A DNA stretch of 49,756 nucleotides from Candidatus Dadabacteria bacterium UBA1144 (GTDB taxonomy: Bacteria > Desulfobacterota_D > UBA1144): assembly GCA_002311855.1 (NCBI GenBank), contig DCAB01000012.1, positions 527,773 to 577,528 on the forward strand, given 5' to 3'. The notes beneath the pieces were generated by a model, which was not told the origin of the DNA, ran no database searches, and worked only from the letters and a program-made list of their open reading frames with translations. Shown one piece after another: positions 1 through 8,471 of the stretch (position 1 is its first letter; each line of letters opens with the position of its first letter). Position numbers and translations under genes: made by a program.

Positions 1-71
1 GATGTAGCTCAGTCGGTTAGAGCATCGGTTTGTGGTGCCGAGGGTCGCGGGTTCGAATCCCGTCTTCCACC
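1..71 (+). tRNA. trnH: tRNA-His (GTG), 5' end cut by window edge
   Basis: The anticodon GTG is at 32-34 in a 7-nt loop closed by a 5-bp stem (TCGGT/GCCGA). The T arm (GCGGG, TTCGAAT loop, CCCGT) is intact. The discriminator base at 71 is C, which is specific to tRNA-His. The window starts at about tRNA position 4, so the first acceptor bases and the usual extra G(-1) lie outside. In the visible acceptor stem one pair (6-67) appears to be a U-U mismatch. CCA is not encoded: the bases after 71 are CTTT. It ends 6 bp from the argJ stop codon on the opposite strand. Confidence 0.93.
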
Positions 72-77
72 CTTTCT

Positions 78-1259
78 TTATGTTGTGTATAAAGAATTTA
101 TATCTACATAATCATGGCCAAGATCGTTAGTTAACATAAAAGCTGATGATTTACCTATGTTAAGGTTTACTGTAATTTCTATAGATTTTTTTCTCATTAT
201 CTTTCTTGCTATAGCTAAATTACTATTGGCTTCACCTTTTTTAACAATCTTAATCTTGTCGATATAAATATCTATCTTATTCTGATCAATATAATTTATT
301 TGCGTTGCCCCTACTGATGCAATTATTCTTCCCCAATTTGGGTCTGAGCCATATAATGCAGTTTTAAACAAGAGAGAATTCGAGACTTTTCTGGCAATTG
401 TATCCGCGGTAGCTTTTGTTCTTGCACCTTTTACTATAATTTTACAGAGTTTTGTCGAACCCTCACCATCTTTTACGATTAGTTCAGCCAATTCATAAAA
501 CATACCGTTGATTTTAGCCCTTACTTCGTTAAGAGCCCTGCTTTTATTGTCTATCTTCTTGTTATTAGCCATTCCATTTGATAATCCAATTACGGTATCG
601 TTTGTAGACATGTCTCCATCGATACTGATGCAATTAAATGAACCATTAACGGCATCATTAATTAATTTTTTAAAAGTTGAACTGTTAAATTTTAAGTCGG
701 TTATAAAAAAACATAGCATTGTTGCCATTCCCGGATGAATCATTCCAGCACCCTTAGCTATAGCTAGTAAATTCCCAGACGATTTACCAATTTTGATTTT
801 TTTGTGTCTAAACTTCAAAAGCTTATCTGTTGTTTGAATTGCTTCTGCAAATTCCATAAAAGAACTTTGAGTCAAGGAATTCAGTAGGTTGTCAATATTC
901 TTATTTATTTTTTTGTAGTTTAGTTGGATACCTATAACACCAGTAGAGGATGGAAAGAAATTGCTGGTGTCTAAGTTGGTTCTATTTGCAATTTCTTTCA
1001 AGATTGCAGTAGTGGCCTTAATGCCTTTCTTGCCTGTACAAGCGTTTGCATTGCCACTATTTACTATTACTCCATGGATTTTGTTTGTTTTTATATTTTT
1101 TTTACCTATTTCTATAGGAGCAGCTACGACTTTATTCTTTGTGAAGACTGCATGAGACAAGCATCTTTTTTCTGATAGTATTAGACCTAGATCCTTGTCC
1201 CCAGATTTTTTAATCCCACAGTTAATTCCAGAAAATTTAAAACCTTTAACCTTTATCAT
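78..1259 (-). CDS. argJ: Bifunctional ornithine acetyltransferase / N-acetylglutamate synthase ArgJ
   Basis: ArgJ moves the acetyl group from N-acetylornithine to glutamate in the cyclic arginine pathway, and in bifunctional forms also acetylates glutamate from acetyl-CoA. The 393-aa product has the usual family length. The autoproteolysis site is clear: GAGMIHPGMATML at about residues 170-182, with Thr180 as the predicted new N-terminal nucleophile that splits the chain into alpha and beta subunits. The NSGNANACTG motif lies near residues 67-76, and the C-terminus has the typical DYVDINSLYTT ending. It is the last gene of a minus-strand run mgtE-recO-argJ, 2 nt after the recO stop, and converges on tRNA-His. 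No other arginine gene is in the window apart from carA at 27.6 kb. Whether it is mono- or bifunctional cannot be read from sequence alone. Confidence 0.96.
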   Translation of the reverse strand: MIKVKGFKFSGINCGIKKSGDKDLGLILSEKRCLSHAVFTKNKVVAAPIEIGKKNIKTNKIHGVIVNSGNANACTGKKGIKATTAILKEIANRTNLDTSNFFPSSTGVIGIQLNYKKINKNIDNLLNSLTQSSFMEFAEAIQTTDKLLKFRHKKIKIGKSSGNLLAIAKGAGMIHPGMATMLCFFITDLKFNSSTFKKLINDAVNGSFNCISIDGDMSTNDTVIGLSNGMANNKKIDNKSRALNEVRAKINGMFYELAELIVKDGEGSTKLCKIIVKGARTKATADTIARKVSNSLLFKTALYGSDPNWGRIIASVGATQINYIDQNKIDIYIDKIKIVKKGEANSNLAIARKIMRKKSIEITVNLNIGKSSAFMLTNDLGHDYVDINSLYTT

Positions 1260-1261
1260 TG

Positions 1262-1972
1262 CTAGTCTAAGTATTGAACAGAATTAAACTGTTTTCCAGA
1301 GTGAAATTCACTGAAGTTGATGATAGTCTTAATCAAATTTAATTTTGAATTATCATCTCTCTTCACACTTCTTAAATCAATCTTATTTTTTATTCTCATT
1401 GAATTGAAATTAGTATTATTTTTGCCACAGCTGTAACATATATTTCCTCCATTTTGAATATCAAAGAAATTAATTTCTTTTAGATTCTTTTGGCATTTAA
1501 AACATCTTTGAACGCTGGGGCTGACACCTAAGTTTTTTAAATATTTCAATTGAAATTTAATTACTTCATTTAAACACAGAGATAAATTATTTTTATCTTT
1601 TCTCAAAAAAAAATCTTTTAAATAATTAAAATTTTTTTTACTTGGATTTTCTAGGGTCTCGAAATTGTCTATATATTCATTTATTAGAGAAGACAAAACT
1701 ATAATTTTTTTATCTAATGTAATGTAATTATGATTGTCAATCAAATCTATTGATTCTAGCAAATTTGGATAAGAACCTTGATTTTTATATTTAAATTTTA
1801 AAGAAACCAAATTAAAAGGCTCTAGTTTTCCCATGAATCTTTTTTTACTTTTTCTTGCATTTTTAATTAGTAGATTAATCTTTCCCAAATTGTTAGTATA
1901 AAAACTGCCAAATATATCATAGTCGCTGTATTCTTTTTTCTTGATAACAAAACCTTCATCTTCCATCCTCAT
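1262..1972 (-). CDS. recO: DNA repair protein RecO
   Basis: RecO is a recombination mediator that works with RecR and RecF to load RecA on SSB-coated single-stranded DNA. The 236-aa protein has an N-terminal OB-fold-like part (FVIKKKEYSDYD, then GKINLLIKNARKSKKRF near residues 30-46), a helical middle, and a four-cysteine zinc site at Cys157-x2-Cys160 and Cys179-x2-Cys182. It starts 2 nt after the mgtE stop and ends 2 nt before argJ, so it is translated within the mgtE-recO-argJ run. A second ATG two codons downstream (1964-1966) follows an AGG and could be the true start. The protein is Lys/Asn-rich, as expected for an AT-rich genome. Family assignment rests on motif order and length. Confidence 0.88.
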   Translation of the reverse strand: MRMEDEGFVIKKKEYSDYDIFGSFYTNNLGKINLLIKNARKSKKRFMGKLEPFNLVSLKFKYKNQGSYPNLLESIDLIDNHNYITLDKKIIVLSSLINEYIDNFETLENPSKKNFNYLKDFFLRKDKNNLSLCLNEVIKFQLKYLKNLGVSPSVQRCFKCQKNLKEINFFDIQNGGNICYSCGKNNTNFNSMRIKNKIDLRSVKRDDNSKLNLIKTIINFSEFHSGKQFNSVQYLD

Positions 1973-1974
1973 GG

Positions 1975-3324
1975 TTACATAATCAATACAGCTATCAATA
2001 AATATGCAATTGCAGAAAACATATCATTTGCCATTGTAACGAATGGACCAGAGCCATTAGCTGGATCAGATTTATATTTATCGAGCAAGAGAGGGAAAGA
2101 GGCACCAAATAATGCTGACGCCACAGAGGCAATGGATAATGACAAAAAAATTACGAAGAAGAAATTTATTCCCGAACTCGTTTCCCCAGTAATCCAAAAA
2201 CCCATGACGCCTGCAACTATTCCACAAATAATTCCAAGTACTAGAGATAGTTGCAATTCGGACAGAATAACTTTAAATGATTGATTGATATTAATTGACC
2301 CAGTGCCAAGCGCTCTAATAACGATAGCTGATGTCTGAATTCCTACACTACCACCGATGGCCATTACGGCTGGCATAAAAGCTGCCAGTAGTATAAATTT
2401 TTCTAGGGTAGTTTGAAAATATAAAAAAATTATATAGGCAATTATCAATTCGCCACATAAGGTTATCAACAGCCACGGAAGTCTTGACTTTGCCTTTGAA
2501 ATAAATCCTGAGTAGATTGGGTGATTGTACTCATTGACACCCGCAAGAGAATAGAGGTCCTCCTCTGCCTCTTCCGTAATAACTTGCATGATATCGTCAG
2601 ACGTTATTCTTCCAAGTAATTTGGAGTTCCTATCTATAACTGGCAATGACACGAGATTGTAGTTCTTGAATATTATACTAACTTCTTCTTGATCAATTTC
2701 TGGATAAACTGAGATTGCAATTGGTTGCATTATTGATTTAACGTTCGAGGAAGGATCAGCTAAGATTAAAGACCTGAGTAAGATTAGTCCAACAAGTTTG
2801 TCATTTTCGTTGGTCACATATATTTGATAGAAGTCCGTGACCTCATCCGCAACAAGTCTTATCCAATTTATTGCATCTTTTATCAATGAAGAGTCTTTTA
2901 CTTGGACAAGCTCGGTCTGCATAATGCCTCCCGCTGAGTCTTTGCTATATTGAAGAAGTGTTTGAACTTCACTAGAGTCCCTCGGATTCATATTTTCCAA
3001 TATTTCCTTGCTCTTATCTTCGTCTAAATCGGAAATTAAATCTGCTGCATCATCTGAATCTAATTCTTCAACAAGACTTAATATAGATTTGTTATCTAAT
3101 TTTGTTAGGATATTTGTTCTTATATCTTCAGGAAGTTCTAGTATTATTTCAGCCGCAATTTCATTAGTTAAAGTTGATAAAATTTCACATATCTCATCCT
3201 CGCTAAATCTTATTATGACATTACAGATATCAGCCGGATTTTTGTTTGAAAGAATATCCTTAATCAATACGTTATCTTTAGTTTCTATAGCTTTTGTTAA
3301 TTCGTTAAATATTTCTATGTTCAT
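1975..3324 (-). CDS. mgtE: Magnesium transporter MgtE
   Basis: MgtE is a homodimeric Mg2+ channel/transporter of the inner membrane gated by its cytosolic domains. The 449-aa protein shows the full order: MgtE_N superhelix (about 1-130, with repeated acidic helices such as EELDSDDAADLISDLD), a CBS pair (about 133-250, beginning SAGGIMQTELVQV), a connecting helix, and a five-helix membrane domain from about residue 283. The pore signature is FMPAVMAIGGSVGIQTSA near 316-333; here the common GGN is GGS. It is the first gene of the mgtE-recO-argJ run and is divergent from the ubiA-family gene, with only 43 bp between start codons. That gap is too short for an M-box Mg2+ riboswitch. Confidence 0.95.
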   Translation of the reverse strand: MNIEIFNELTKAIETKDNVLIKDILSNKNPADICNVIIRFSEDEICEILSTLTNEIAAEIILELPEDIRTNILTKLDNKSILSLVEELDSDDAADLISDLDEDKSKEILENMNPRDSSEVQTLLQYSKDSAGGIMQTELVQVKDSSLIKDAINWIRLVADEVTDFYQIYVTNENDKLVGLILLRSLILADPSSNVKSIMQPIAISVYPEIDQEEVSIIFKNYNLVSLPVIDRNSKLLGRITSDDIMQVITEEAEEDLYSLAGVNEYNHPIYSGFISKAKSRLPWLLITLCGELIIAYIIFLYFQTTLEKFILLAAFMPAVMAIGGSVGIQTSAIVIRALGTGSININQSFKVILSELQLSLVLGIICGIVAGVMGFWITGETSSGINFFFVIFLSLSIASVASALFGASFPLLLDKYKSDPANGSGPFVTMANDMFSAIAYLLIAVLIM

Positions 3325-3367
3325 AAAACACCAGACATAATTTTATTAAATTGGTTAATATATTTTA

Positions 3368-4234
3368 ATGTTTGATAGAAAAAATGCCAGTTTAGCATTA
3401 GAACTTGTGACTTTTTCTCACACTTTATTTGTTCTGCCTATAATATTTTCCGGATACATCATTTCTCTCAAGGAATTCAATATTGCTATCTTTATCTTGA
3501 TTCTGATAGCGGCTATATCTGCTAGAACGATAGGAATGCTATTTAACAGAATTATCGATTCTAATTTGGATTTACAAAATCCAAGAACTTCACAAAGATT
3601 GATCCCTACAGGCAAAGTGTCAAAAAAATTTGTTACATCATTTTTAATTTTAAGCCTTATTGTCTTTTTTGTTTCTTCGTGGCTGATATGCGATCTTGTA
3701 TTATTTCTGGCCCCGATACCTTTAATATGTTTCTTTATATATCCTTATCTAAAGAGGGTTACTTGGTTTTGTCACTTCTTTCTTGGTATAACATTGTCTT
3801 TGGGGCCGCTTGCTGGAGGGATAGTTGCATCGTGCTCACTTGATAGTGTCCCATTAACTTTCCCTATAGCAATCTTTACAGTTTTTTGGGTATCAGGCTT
3901 TGATATTCTTTATGCTCTTCAAGACGTTGATAGTGATATCAGGAATGGAACATATTCAATTCCATCATATTTCGGAAAAAAAATTGCTATAGTTATTTCT
4001 GCCATATGTTTCTTTATCTCATCTTTGTCGTTTCTTTATTATATTCTTCATACTTCTTCCATTCACATATCTGCATCTAATTCAATTAATAATTTATTGT
4101 TCATGATTCTTATTGTTGGATTCTGGATTCAAATAACAAGATCCAAAAAAGATGATTTTTCTTTTTTTAAATATAATTCATACGTGGGATTCTTAATTTT
4201 AATCTTAATTATTTCTGATATATTACTTAGATGA
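3368..4234 (+). CDS. mqnP: UbiA-family prenyltransferase, probable MqnP of futalosine menaquinone pathway
   Basis: This membrane enzyme transfers a polyprenyl chain to an aromatic acid. Both diphosphate-binding Asp motifs are present: NRIIDSNLDLQNPRTSQR at 60-77 (Asp64, Asp68) and DVDSDIRNG at 186-194 (Asp186, Asp190). Eight or so hydrophobic segments and a length of 288 aa fit the UbiA superfamily. By itself the sequence could be a 4-hydroxybenzoate (ubiquinone) enzyme. The direct neighbours ubiX, ubiD and mqnE point instead to 1,4-dihydroxy-6-naphthoate prenylation in menaquinone synthesis, which is the role proposed for MqnP. Its stop overlaps the next start (ATGA), so it is translationally coupled to the ubiX-like gene. 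Confidence 0.88.
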   Translation: MFDRKNASLALELVTFSHTLFVLPIIFSGYIISLKEFNIAIFILILIAAISARTIGMLFNRIIDSNLDLQNPRTSQRLIPTGKVSKKFVTSFLILSLIVFFVSSWLICDLVLFLAPIPLICFFIYPYLKRVTWFCHFFLGITLSLGPLAGGIVASCSLDSVPLTFPIAIFTVFWVSGFDILYALQDVDSDIRNGTYSIPSYFGKKIAIVISAICFFISSLSFLYYILHTSSIHISASNSINNLLFMILIVGFWIQITRSKKDDFSFFKYNSYVGFLILILIISDILLR

Positions 4235-4995
4235 GAACAGTGATAGCTATTACTGGAGCCTCTGGTTCAAATTTTGCTATTAATTTTATCGAAAAGTGTC
4301 CTAGTGAAAAGTACTTAGTCGCTTCGAAATGGGGCAAGAGAGTCATATTTGAAGAACTGGGAATAAAATTTGATGAAATTAAATCGATGGTTGATAATAC
4401 TTTCTCGGATTGGGATTTAGCATCTCCTTTTGCTTCCGGTAGTAATCATTTTGATTCTTTAGTGATAATCCCCTGTTCTATTTCTACATTAAATAAGATT
4501 GCATCTGGCATATCTGATACTTTGATTACAAGAATGGCGCAAATTGCGTTAAAAGAGAAAAGAAGATTGGTCATTGCTCTTAGGGAGACCCCACTTGATT
4601 CAATTACTCTCGAGAATGCTCTTAAGCTTTCTACTGCTGGCGCAATCATAGCCCCAGTTTCTCCAGGATTCTACATGGATGAATCGTCAATTTCGGATTT
4701 GGCTGACTCGTTTTCCAATAAAATTTTAACCCTCATCGGTATAAAAAGAGAAAACGGTTGGCGAGCTGACCATATAAGTTCAAATAACGGTACCGATAAT
4801 GGAGAAATGACGTCTGGAGAATTAGCAACATATGATTCGAATATAGAAGAACGAAATTTATCTGATTTAGAGAAAGAAGTTCTTGACGCCTTACTTCTCG
4901 GAGGTGACCAGTCTCAGAGTGAGGCGGAACGTCTCAAAACCGCATTGTATAAATTAAAAATCCTCAAGAGTCCCAAAAAGGACGATAAAGAGTAA
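4231..4995 (+). CDS. mqnM: UbiX-family flavin prenyltransferase (MqnM-type) with long C-terminal tail
   Basis: UbiX makes prenylated FMN, the cofactor of the UbiD decarboxylase encoded just downstream. The N-terminal FMN site AITGASGSNFA (6-16) and the conserved block ETPLDSITLENALKLSTAGAII (119-140, read as two halves) followed by PVSPGFYMD are clear. Usual family members end at about 185-200 residues; this one has 254. The extra 70-80 residues (from about 172) are polar and low in hydrophobicity, then form a predicted amphipathic helical part (LSDLEKEVLDALLLGG, later AERLKTALYKLKIL). There is no stop or frame disturbance at the junction, and the next start lies 5 nt after the stop, so the tail appears to be a real part of this ORF. 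The function of the tail is unknown. Confidence 0.9.
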   Translation: MRTVIAITGASGSNFAINFIEKCPSEKYLVASKWGKRVIFEELGIKFDEIKSMVDNTFSDWDLASPFASGSNHFDSLVIIPCSISTLNKIASGISDTLITRMAQIALKEKRRLVIALRETPLDSITLENALKLSTAGAIIAPVSPGFYMDESSISDLADSFSNKILTLIGIKRENGWRADHISSNNGTDNGEMTSGELATYDSNIEERNLSDLEKEVLDALLLGGDQSQSEAERLKTALYKLKILKSPKKDDKE

Positions 4996-5000
4996 CAATT

Positions 5001-6770
5001 ATGGCAGATCATAATTTTGATGATCTACAATCGTATGTCAATTTTTTAGATCGTATCGGCGATTTAAAAAGAATTAAAGGTGAAGTCGACCCAATTCTTG
5101 AGATTACCGAAATAAGTTGTAAAACAATAGAGAATAATGGTCCAGCACTACTTTTTGAAAATGTCCTAGGGTCACGATATCCCGTAGTAACAAATATATT
5201 TGGTTCGGAAGAAAGATTAAAGTTGGCCTTGGGCTGTGATCCGAAAGAACTCGGGCAAGAAATTCTTTTTTTTATGGAAAAAATGATGCCCCCAAAAATC
5301 GGCAATATATTTGACTTACTACCTTTCATTAAAAAAATTACAAATTTTAGATCTAAAGAATTATTATCTAATGCTCCATGCCAACAATTGGAGGATAAAT
5401 TGAACTTATCAAGTTTACCTATTTTGAAATGTTGGCCTGAGGATGGCGGACGATTTATTACTATGGGTCTAACCATTACAGAAAGTCCAAAAGATTTTAA
5501 AAGAAATATGGGAATGTATCGACTTCAGATGCATGACGACTACACACTAGGAATGCATTGGCATCCTCATAAGGGTGGAGCCTCTCATTATCATGAAGCA
5601 TGTCAGATGGGTACCGACTTTCCTGCTGCGATAATATTAGGAGGAGACCCATCCTTGATTTTTGCTTCAATAGCACCATTGCCTGAAAATATTGATGAAT
5701 TGTTATTCTCTGCCTTTTTAAAGAAGAAGCCTATACGGCTAACAAGAGCAAAAACGTCAAATCTAAAAATTCCAGCAAATGCAGAATTTGTCATTGAAGG
5801 ATTTGTGCCCTTGAATGAAACCAAACTCGAAGGACCCTTTGGCGATCATTTTGGTCATTATTCTATGGAGCAACAATTTCCTTATTTAAATGTAAAAACT
5901 ATAACCAGAAAGCATAATGCTATCTTCCCTGCTACTGTTGTGGGCCGACCCCCGAAGGAAGATATGTTCTTGGGTATGGCGGCAACTGCTATTTTTGGAC
6001 CATTAATAAAGCTTATTAATCCGGAAATTATGGATATTTGGGCATTTTATGAAGCAGGGTTCCACAATTTACTTGTAATTTCTTTAGATGAAAAATATCC
6101 CAAAAATTCGGTTAAATCCATGATGTCAATCTGGGGTACCGGGCAACTATCATTAACAAAATGTATTATTACTGTCCCTAGTTTTGTTGACCCAAGGAAT
6201 ATTGAGCTTGTATTTGGCTATCTAGGTGCAAATTTTCATTCTTCAGCAGATTTGACTCTAATTCAAACAACTCCTCTAGATACATTAGATTTCACAAGTG
6301 GAACAATGCATATAGGAAGCAAAGTTGGTTTCAATGCAATAGGTGATGGTAAAGAAATATCCAAAGATAATTTCAATCCGGTTGTTATAAAAGACCCTAG
6401 AAGTAATTATAAACACATAAAAGATTTCAGAGTCATGAATAAGAATATCGTCGTAATTTCTTCAGATTATTCTGCGAAGAAATTAATAGATGAGATTTTC
6501 TTAAACAAAATTTTAGATAACTTTAAAATAATTTTCTTAGTAAGTATCGATATCAACCTAATAGACGATGTAGATTTGTTGTGGGGCATCTTTACACGAT
6601 TTGACCCATCTTTGGATATACATTTTGAGAAGTTTGAAAAAAAATCTTCTAGTATTAAATTTGAGGGGCGGATGATTGTGGATGCAACTTTTAAATCCTG
6701 GTATCCTAAATTAATTACCATGGATGATGAAATCTCCACAATGGTCAAGGATAAATGGAAAAATTATTAA
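5001..6770 (+). CDS. mqnL: UbiD-family prFMN-dependent decarboxylase, probable MqnL
   Basis: UbiD enzymes decarboxylate aromatic acids using prenylated FMN. The signature blocks are NMGMYRLQMHDDYTLGMHWH (169-188) with KGGASHYHEA, and LEGPFGDHFGHYS (276-288). The 589-aa length is longer than E. coli UbiD (about 500) and nearer to the roughly 600-aa forms that accompany mqn genes. It sits between the ubiX-like gene (its cofactor supplier) and mqnE, so the likely substrate is the prenylated 1,4-dihydroxy-6-naphthoate intermediate of menaquinone synthesis. The 3' end overlaps mqnE by 16 nt. The substrate is inferred from context only. Confidence 0.9.
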   Translation: MADHNFDDLQSYVNFLDRIGDLKRIKGEVDPILEITEISCKTIENNGPALLFENVLGSRYPVVTNIFGSEERLKLALGCDPKELGQEILFFMEKMMPPKIGNIFDLLPFIKKITNFRSKELLSNAPCQQLEDKLNLSSLPILKCWPEDGGRFITMGLTITESPKDFKRNMGMYRLQMHDDYTLGMHWHPHKGGASHYHEACQMGTDFPAAIILGGDPSLIFASIAPLPENIDELLFSAFLKKKPIRLTRAKTSNLKIPANAEFVIEGFVPLNETKLEGPFGDHFGHYSMEQQFPYLNVKTITRKHNAIFPATVVGRPPKEDMFLGMAATAIFGPLIKLINPEIMDIWAFYEAGFHNLLVISLDEKYPKNSVKSMMSIWGTGQLSLTKCIITVPSFVDPRNIELVFGYLGANFHSSADLTLIQTTPLDTLDFTSGTMHIGSKVGFNAIGDGKEISKDNFNPVVIKDPRSNYKHIKDFRVMNKNIVVISSDYSAKKLIDEIFLNKILDNFKIIFLVSIDINLIDDVDLLWGIFTRFDPSLDIHFEKFEKKSSSIKFEGRMIVDATFKSWYPKLITMDDEISTMVKDKWKNY

Positions 6771-7861
6771 ACAATTTTGATTCATTGTGTCTGGATCAAA
6801 ATCTAATGTCAATCAAAGAGAAAATTTTGACCAATCAGAGATTGGATCTAGATGATGCTGAAGTCATAATGACATCGAATGATATTAATTCTGTAGGAAT
6901 GTTGGCTCAATACAAAAAATTCTCCAAAGATGGTGCAAAAATATACTTTGTCGTGAACAGACATATTAATCCATCAAATGTTTGTGCCATTTCTTGTAAA
7001 TTTTGTGCTTTCGGAAAGAAGAAGGGATCTTCGGATTCATATGAAATGACAATAGATGAGATTCTGTCACTTCTAAATGATGATCTGAAAGAAGTTCATA
7101 TTGTTGGTGGATTACATCCAGATTGGAAATTTGAAAAATATCTGGAAATAGTTAAAGAAGTTAAGAATGCGGTTCCTGAGGCACACATTAAAGCTTTTAC
7201 AGCGGTTGAGATAGATTGGTTTTCTCAAATATCTGGATTTAGTTTTGAAAAAGTAATTTCTAAACTTATGAAAGCCGGAGTTGATGCTTTACCAGGAGGA
7301 GGTGCAGAAATTTTTGCTCCAGAAACTAGGAAGAAAATTTGTTCACCCAAAACAACTGGAGAATCATGGCTAAAAATCCATGAGGTTGCACACAAATTAG
7401 GTCTCCCATCTAACGCGACTATCTTATACGGTCATTTAGAGTCAATTTATGATGTCATAGATCATTTAAGTCAATTAAGGAATCTCCAAGATAAAACTTC
7501 TGGTTTTTTAGCTTTCATCCCAGTTCTATTTCAGCCATACAATACAAGATTAAAAGATACAAAACCTTTTCCTTTTTCTTACGACTTAAAAGTTCATGCA
7601 CTAGCAAGGTTGTTCCTGGATAATTTCCCGCATATCAAAGCTTATTGGATTACATTGGGCGAGAAAGCAGCTCAAATTACTTTTCATTATGGTGTTTCAG
7701 ATGCGGACGGAACAATCATTTCAGAGAAAATTATCCATGATGCAGGTGCAAAATCTGAAGTGGGACACACTAGAGATTTCTTTGTGAAAATGATTAAAGA
7801 TGCCGGATATATTCCTGTTGAAAGAGATGCCTTATATAATGAATTGAAAATTTATGCATAA
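6755..7861 (+). CDS. mqnE: Aminodeoxyfutalosine synthase MqnE (radical SAM)
   Basis: MqnE joins the MqnA product (3-enolpyruvyl-benzoate) to SAM to form aminodeoxyfutalosine, an early step of the futalosine menaquinone route. The radical SAM cluster ligands are Cys77-x3-Cys81-x2-Cys84 (CAISCKFC). MqnE-type blocks follow: GGLHPDW, KAFTAVEIDWF, LPGGGAEIF and PHIKAYWITLG. These separate it from MqnC, the dehypoxanthine futalosine cyclase of the same superfamily. The 368-aa length is normal. The start overlaps the ubiD-like gene by 16 nt; an alternative ATG at 6806 would trim 17 residues that are less conserved. It is the last gene of the quinone operon, followed by the promoter of two tRNA genes. 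Confidence 0.93.
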   Translation: MEKLLNNFDSLCLDQNLMSIKEKILTNQRLDLDDAEVIMTSNDINSVGMLAQYKKFSKDGAKIYFVVNRHINPSNVCAISCKFCAFGKKKGSSDSYEMTIDEILSLLNDDLKEVHIVGGLHPDWKFEKYLEIVKEVKNAVPEAHIKAFTAVEIDWFSQISGFSFEKVISKLMKAGVDALPGGGAEIFAPETRKKICSPKTTGESWLKIHEVAHKLGLPSNATILYGHLESIYDVIDHLSQLRNLQDKTSGFLAFIPVLFQPYNTRLKDTKPFPFSYDLKVHALARLFLDNFPHIKAYWITLGEKAAQITFHYGVSDADGTIISEKIIHDAGAKSEVGHTRDFFVKMIKDAGYIPVERDALYNELKIYA

Positions 7862-7890
7862 TTTTGGTTCCTTTTGCAAAGACTTCTTGA

Positions 7891-7919
7891 TAGACTAAAC
7901 TCTGTTTTTATTGTATAAA
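7891..7919 (+). promoter_or_regulatory. Candidate sigma70-type promoter for tRNA-Cys/tRNA-Leu
   Basis: TAGACT (7891-7896) and TATAAA (7914-7919) are separated by 17 bp and lie 21 bp before the tRNA-Cys 5' end, a normal position for a stable-RNA promoter. The -35 match is weak (4 of 6), so this is a candidate only. Confidence 0.4.
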
Positions 7920-7940
7920 TATCTCGCTATTTATTAATAT

Positions 7941-8012
7941 GGCGGTGTAGCCAAGTGGTAAGGCGCCGGTCTGCAAAACCGTTATACCCCGGTTCGAATC
8001 CGGGCACCGCCT
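7941..8012 (+). tRNA. trnC: tRNA-Cys (GCA)
   Basis: The 7-bp acceptor stem GGCGGTG/CACCGCC, a D arm, an anticodon loop with GCA at 7973-7975 and a T arm with TTCGAAT are all readable. The discriminator is T at 8012, and CCA is not encoded (GATT follows). tRNA-Leu begins 6 bp downstream, so the two are probably one transcript. Confidence 0.95.
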
Positions 8013-8018
8013 GATTAA

Positions 8019-8102
8019 GCCCGGGTGGCGGAATAGGTAGACGCAAGGGACTTAAAATCCCTCGGTCTTAAGATCGTGCCGGTTCGAGTCCGGCCCTGGG
8101 CA
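8019..8102 (+). tRNA. trnL: tRNA-Leu (TAA)
   Basis: The acceptor stem GCCCGGG/CCTGGGC has one G-T pair. Anticodon TAA is at 8053-8055 in a loop closed by AGGGA/TCCCT. A long variable arm (GGTC-TTAA-GATC) confirms a class II tRNA, and the T arm is complete. The discriminator A is at 8102; CCA is not encoded (TTCT follows). Confidence 0.95.
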
Positions 8103-8185
8103 TTCTTTGCATAAATTCGCGTAATTTAAGAATGTCTACTATAATTACTTTTTAAGATTTTTTATGTTAACTAAGTGGTTGATTT

Positions 8186-8434
8186 GTGGGAGACATATTT
8201 AGAAAAAAATTCAATGGTACTGAGGTAATAGAAGATATAGGCCCTGCTTGGTTGTGGACCCTATTGTTTGGTTGCTTTTATTTTGCCTATAAAGAAATAT
8301 GGAAGCACTTTATTATCTCCCTTTTGGCGGGAATGTGTACAGCAGGATTTTCATGGCTGGTATACCCTTTTTTTGCGAAAAATATAGTTAGGACCCATTA
8401 TACGAAAAAAGGTTGGGAACAAATATCTGACTAA
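8186..8434 (+). CDS. Small two-segment membrane protein, DUF2628-like
   Basis: This 82-aa ORF starts with GTG at 8186. It has a short charged N-terminus (MGDIFRKKF), then two hydrophobic segments (about 20-38, WLWTLLFGCFYFAYKEIW, and about 42-64) and a basic tail. The pattern of an aromatic-rich first segment, a Trp/Lys turn and a second segment resembles small DUF2628-type proteins, but I cannot confirm the family by eye. An exact TATAAT lies at 8140-8145, about 40 bp upstream, although no good -35 goes with it. It stands alone after the tRNA pair and converges on the acidic-protein gene. No function is assigned. Confidence 0.6.
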   Translation: MGDIFRKKFNGTEVIEDIGPAWLWTLLFGCFYFAYKEIWKHFIISLLAGMCTAGFSWLVYPFFAKNIVRTHYTKKGWEQISD

Positions 8435-8471
8435 TCTTGCTTAAATTGTTAAATAAATATTTTAATTATTG

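Noticed and set aside
3325..3367. M-box Mg2+ riboswitch for mgtE
   Set aside because: The 43-bp divergent gap is too short and has no matching structure.
6755..7861. Assignment as MqnC (dehypoxanthine futalosine cyclase)
   Set aside because: KAFTAVEIDWF and LPGGGAEIF are MqnE-type blocks; both families share the CxxxCxxC radical SAM motif.
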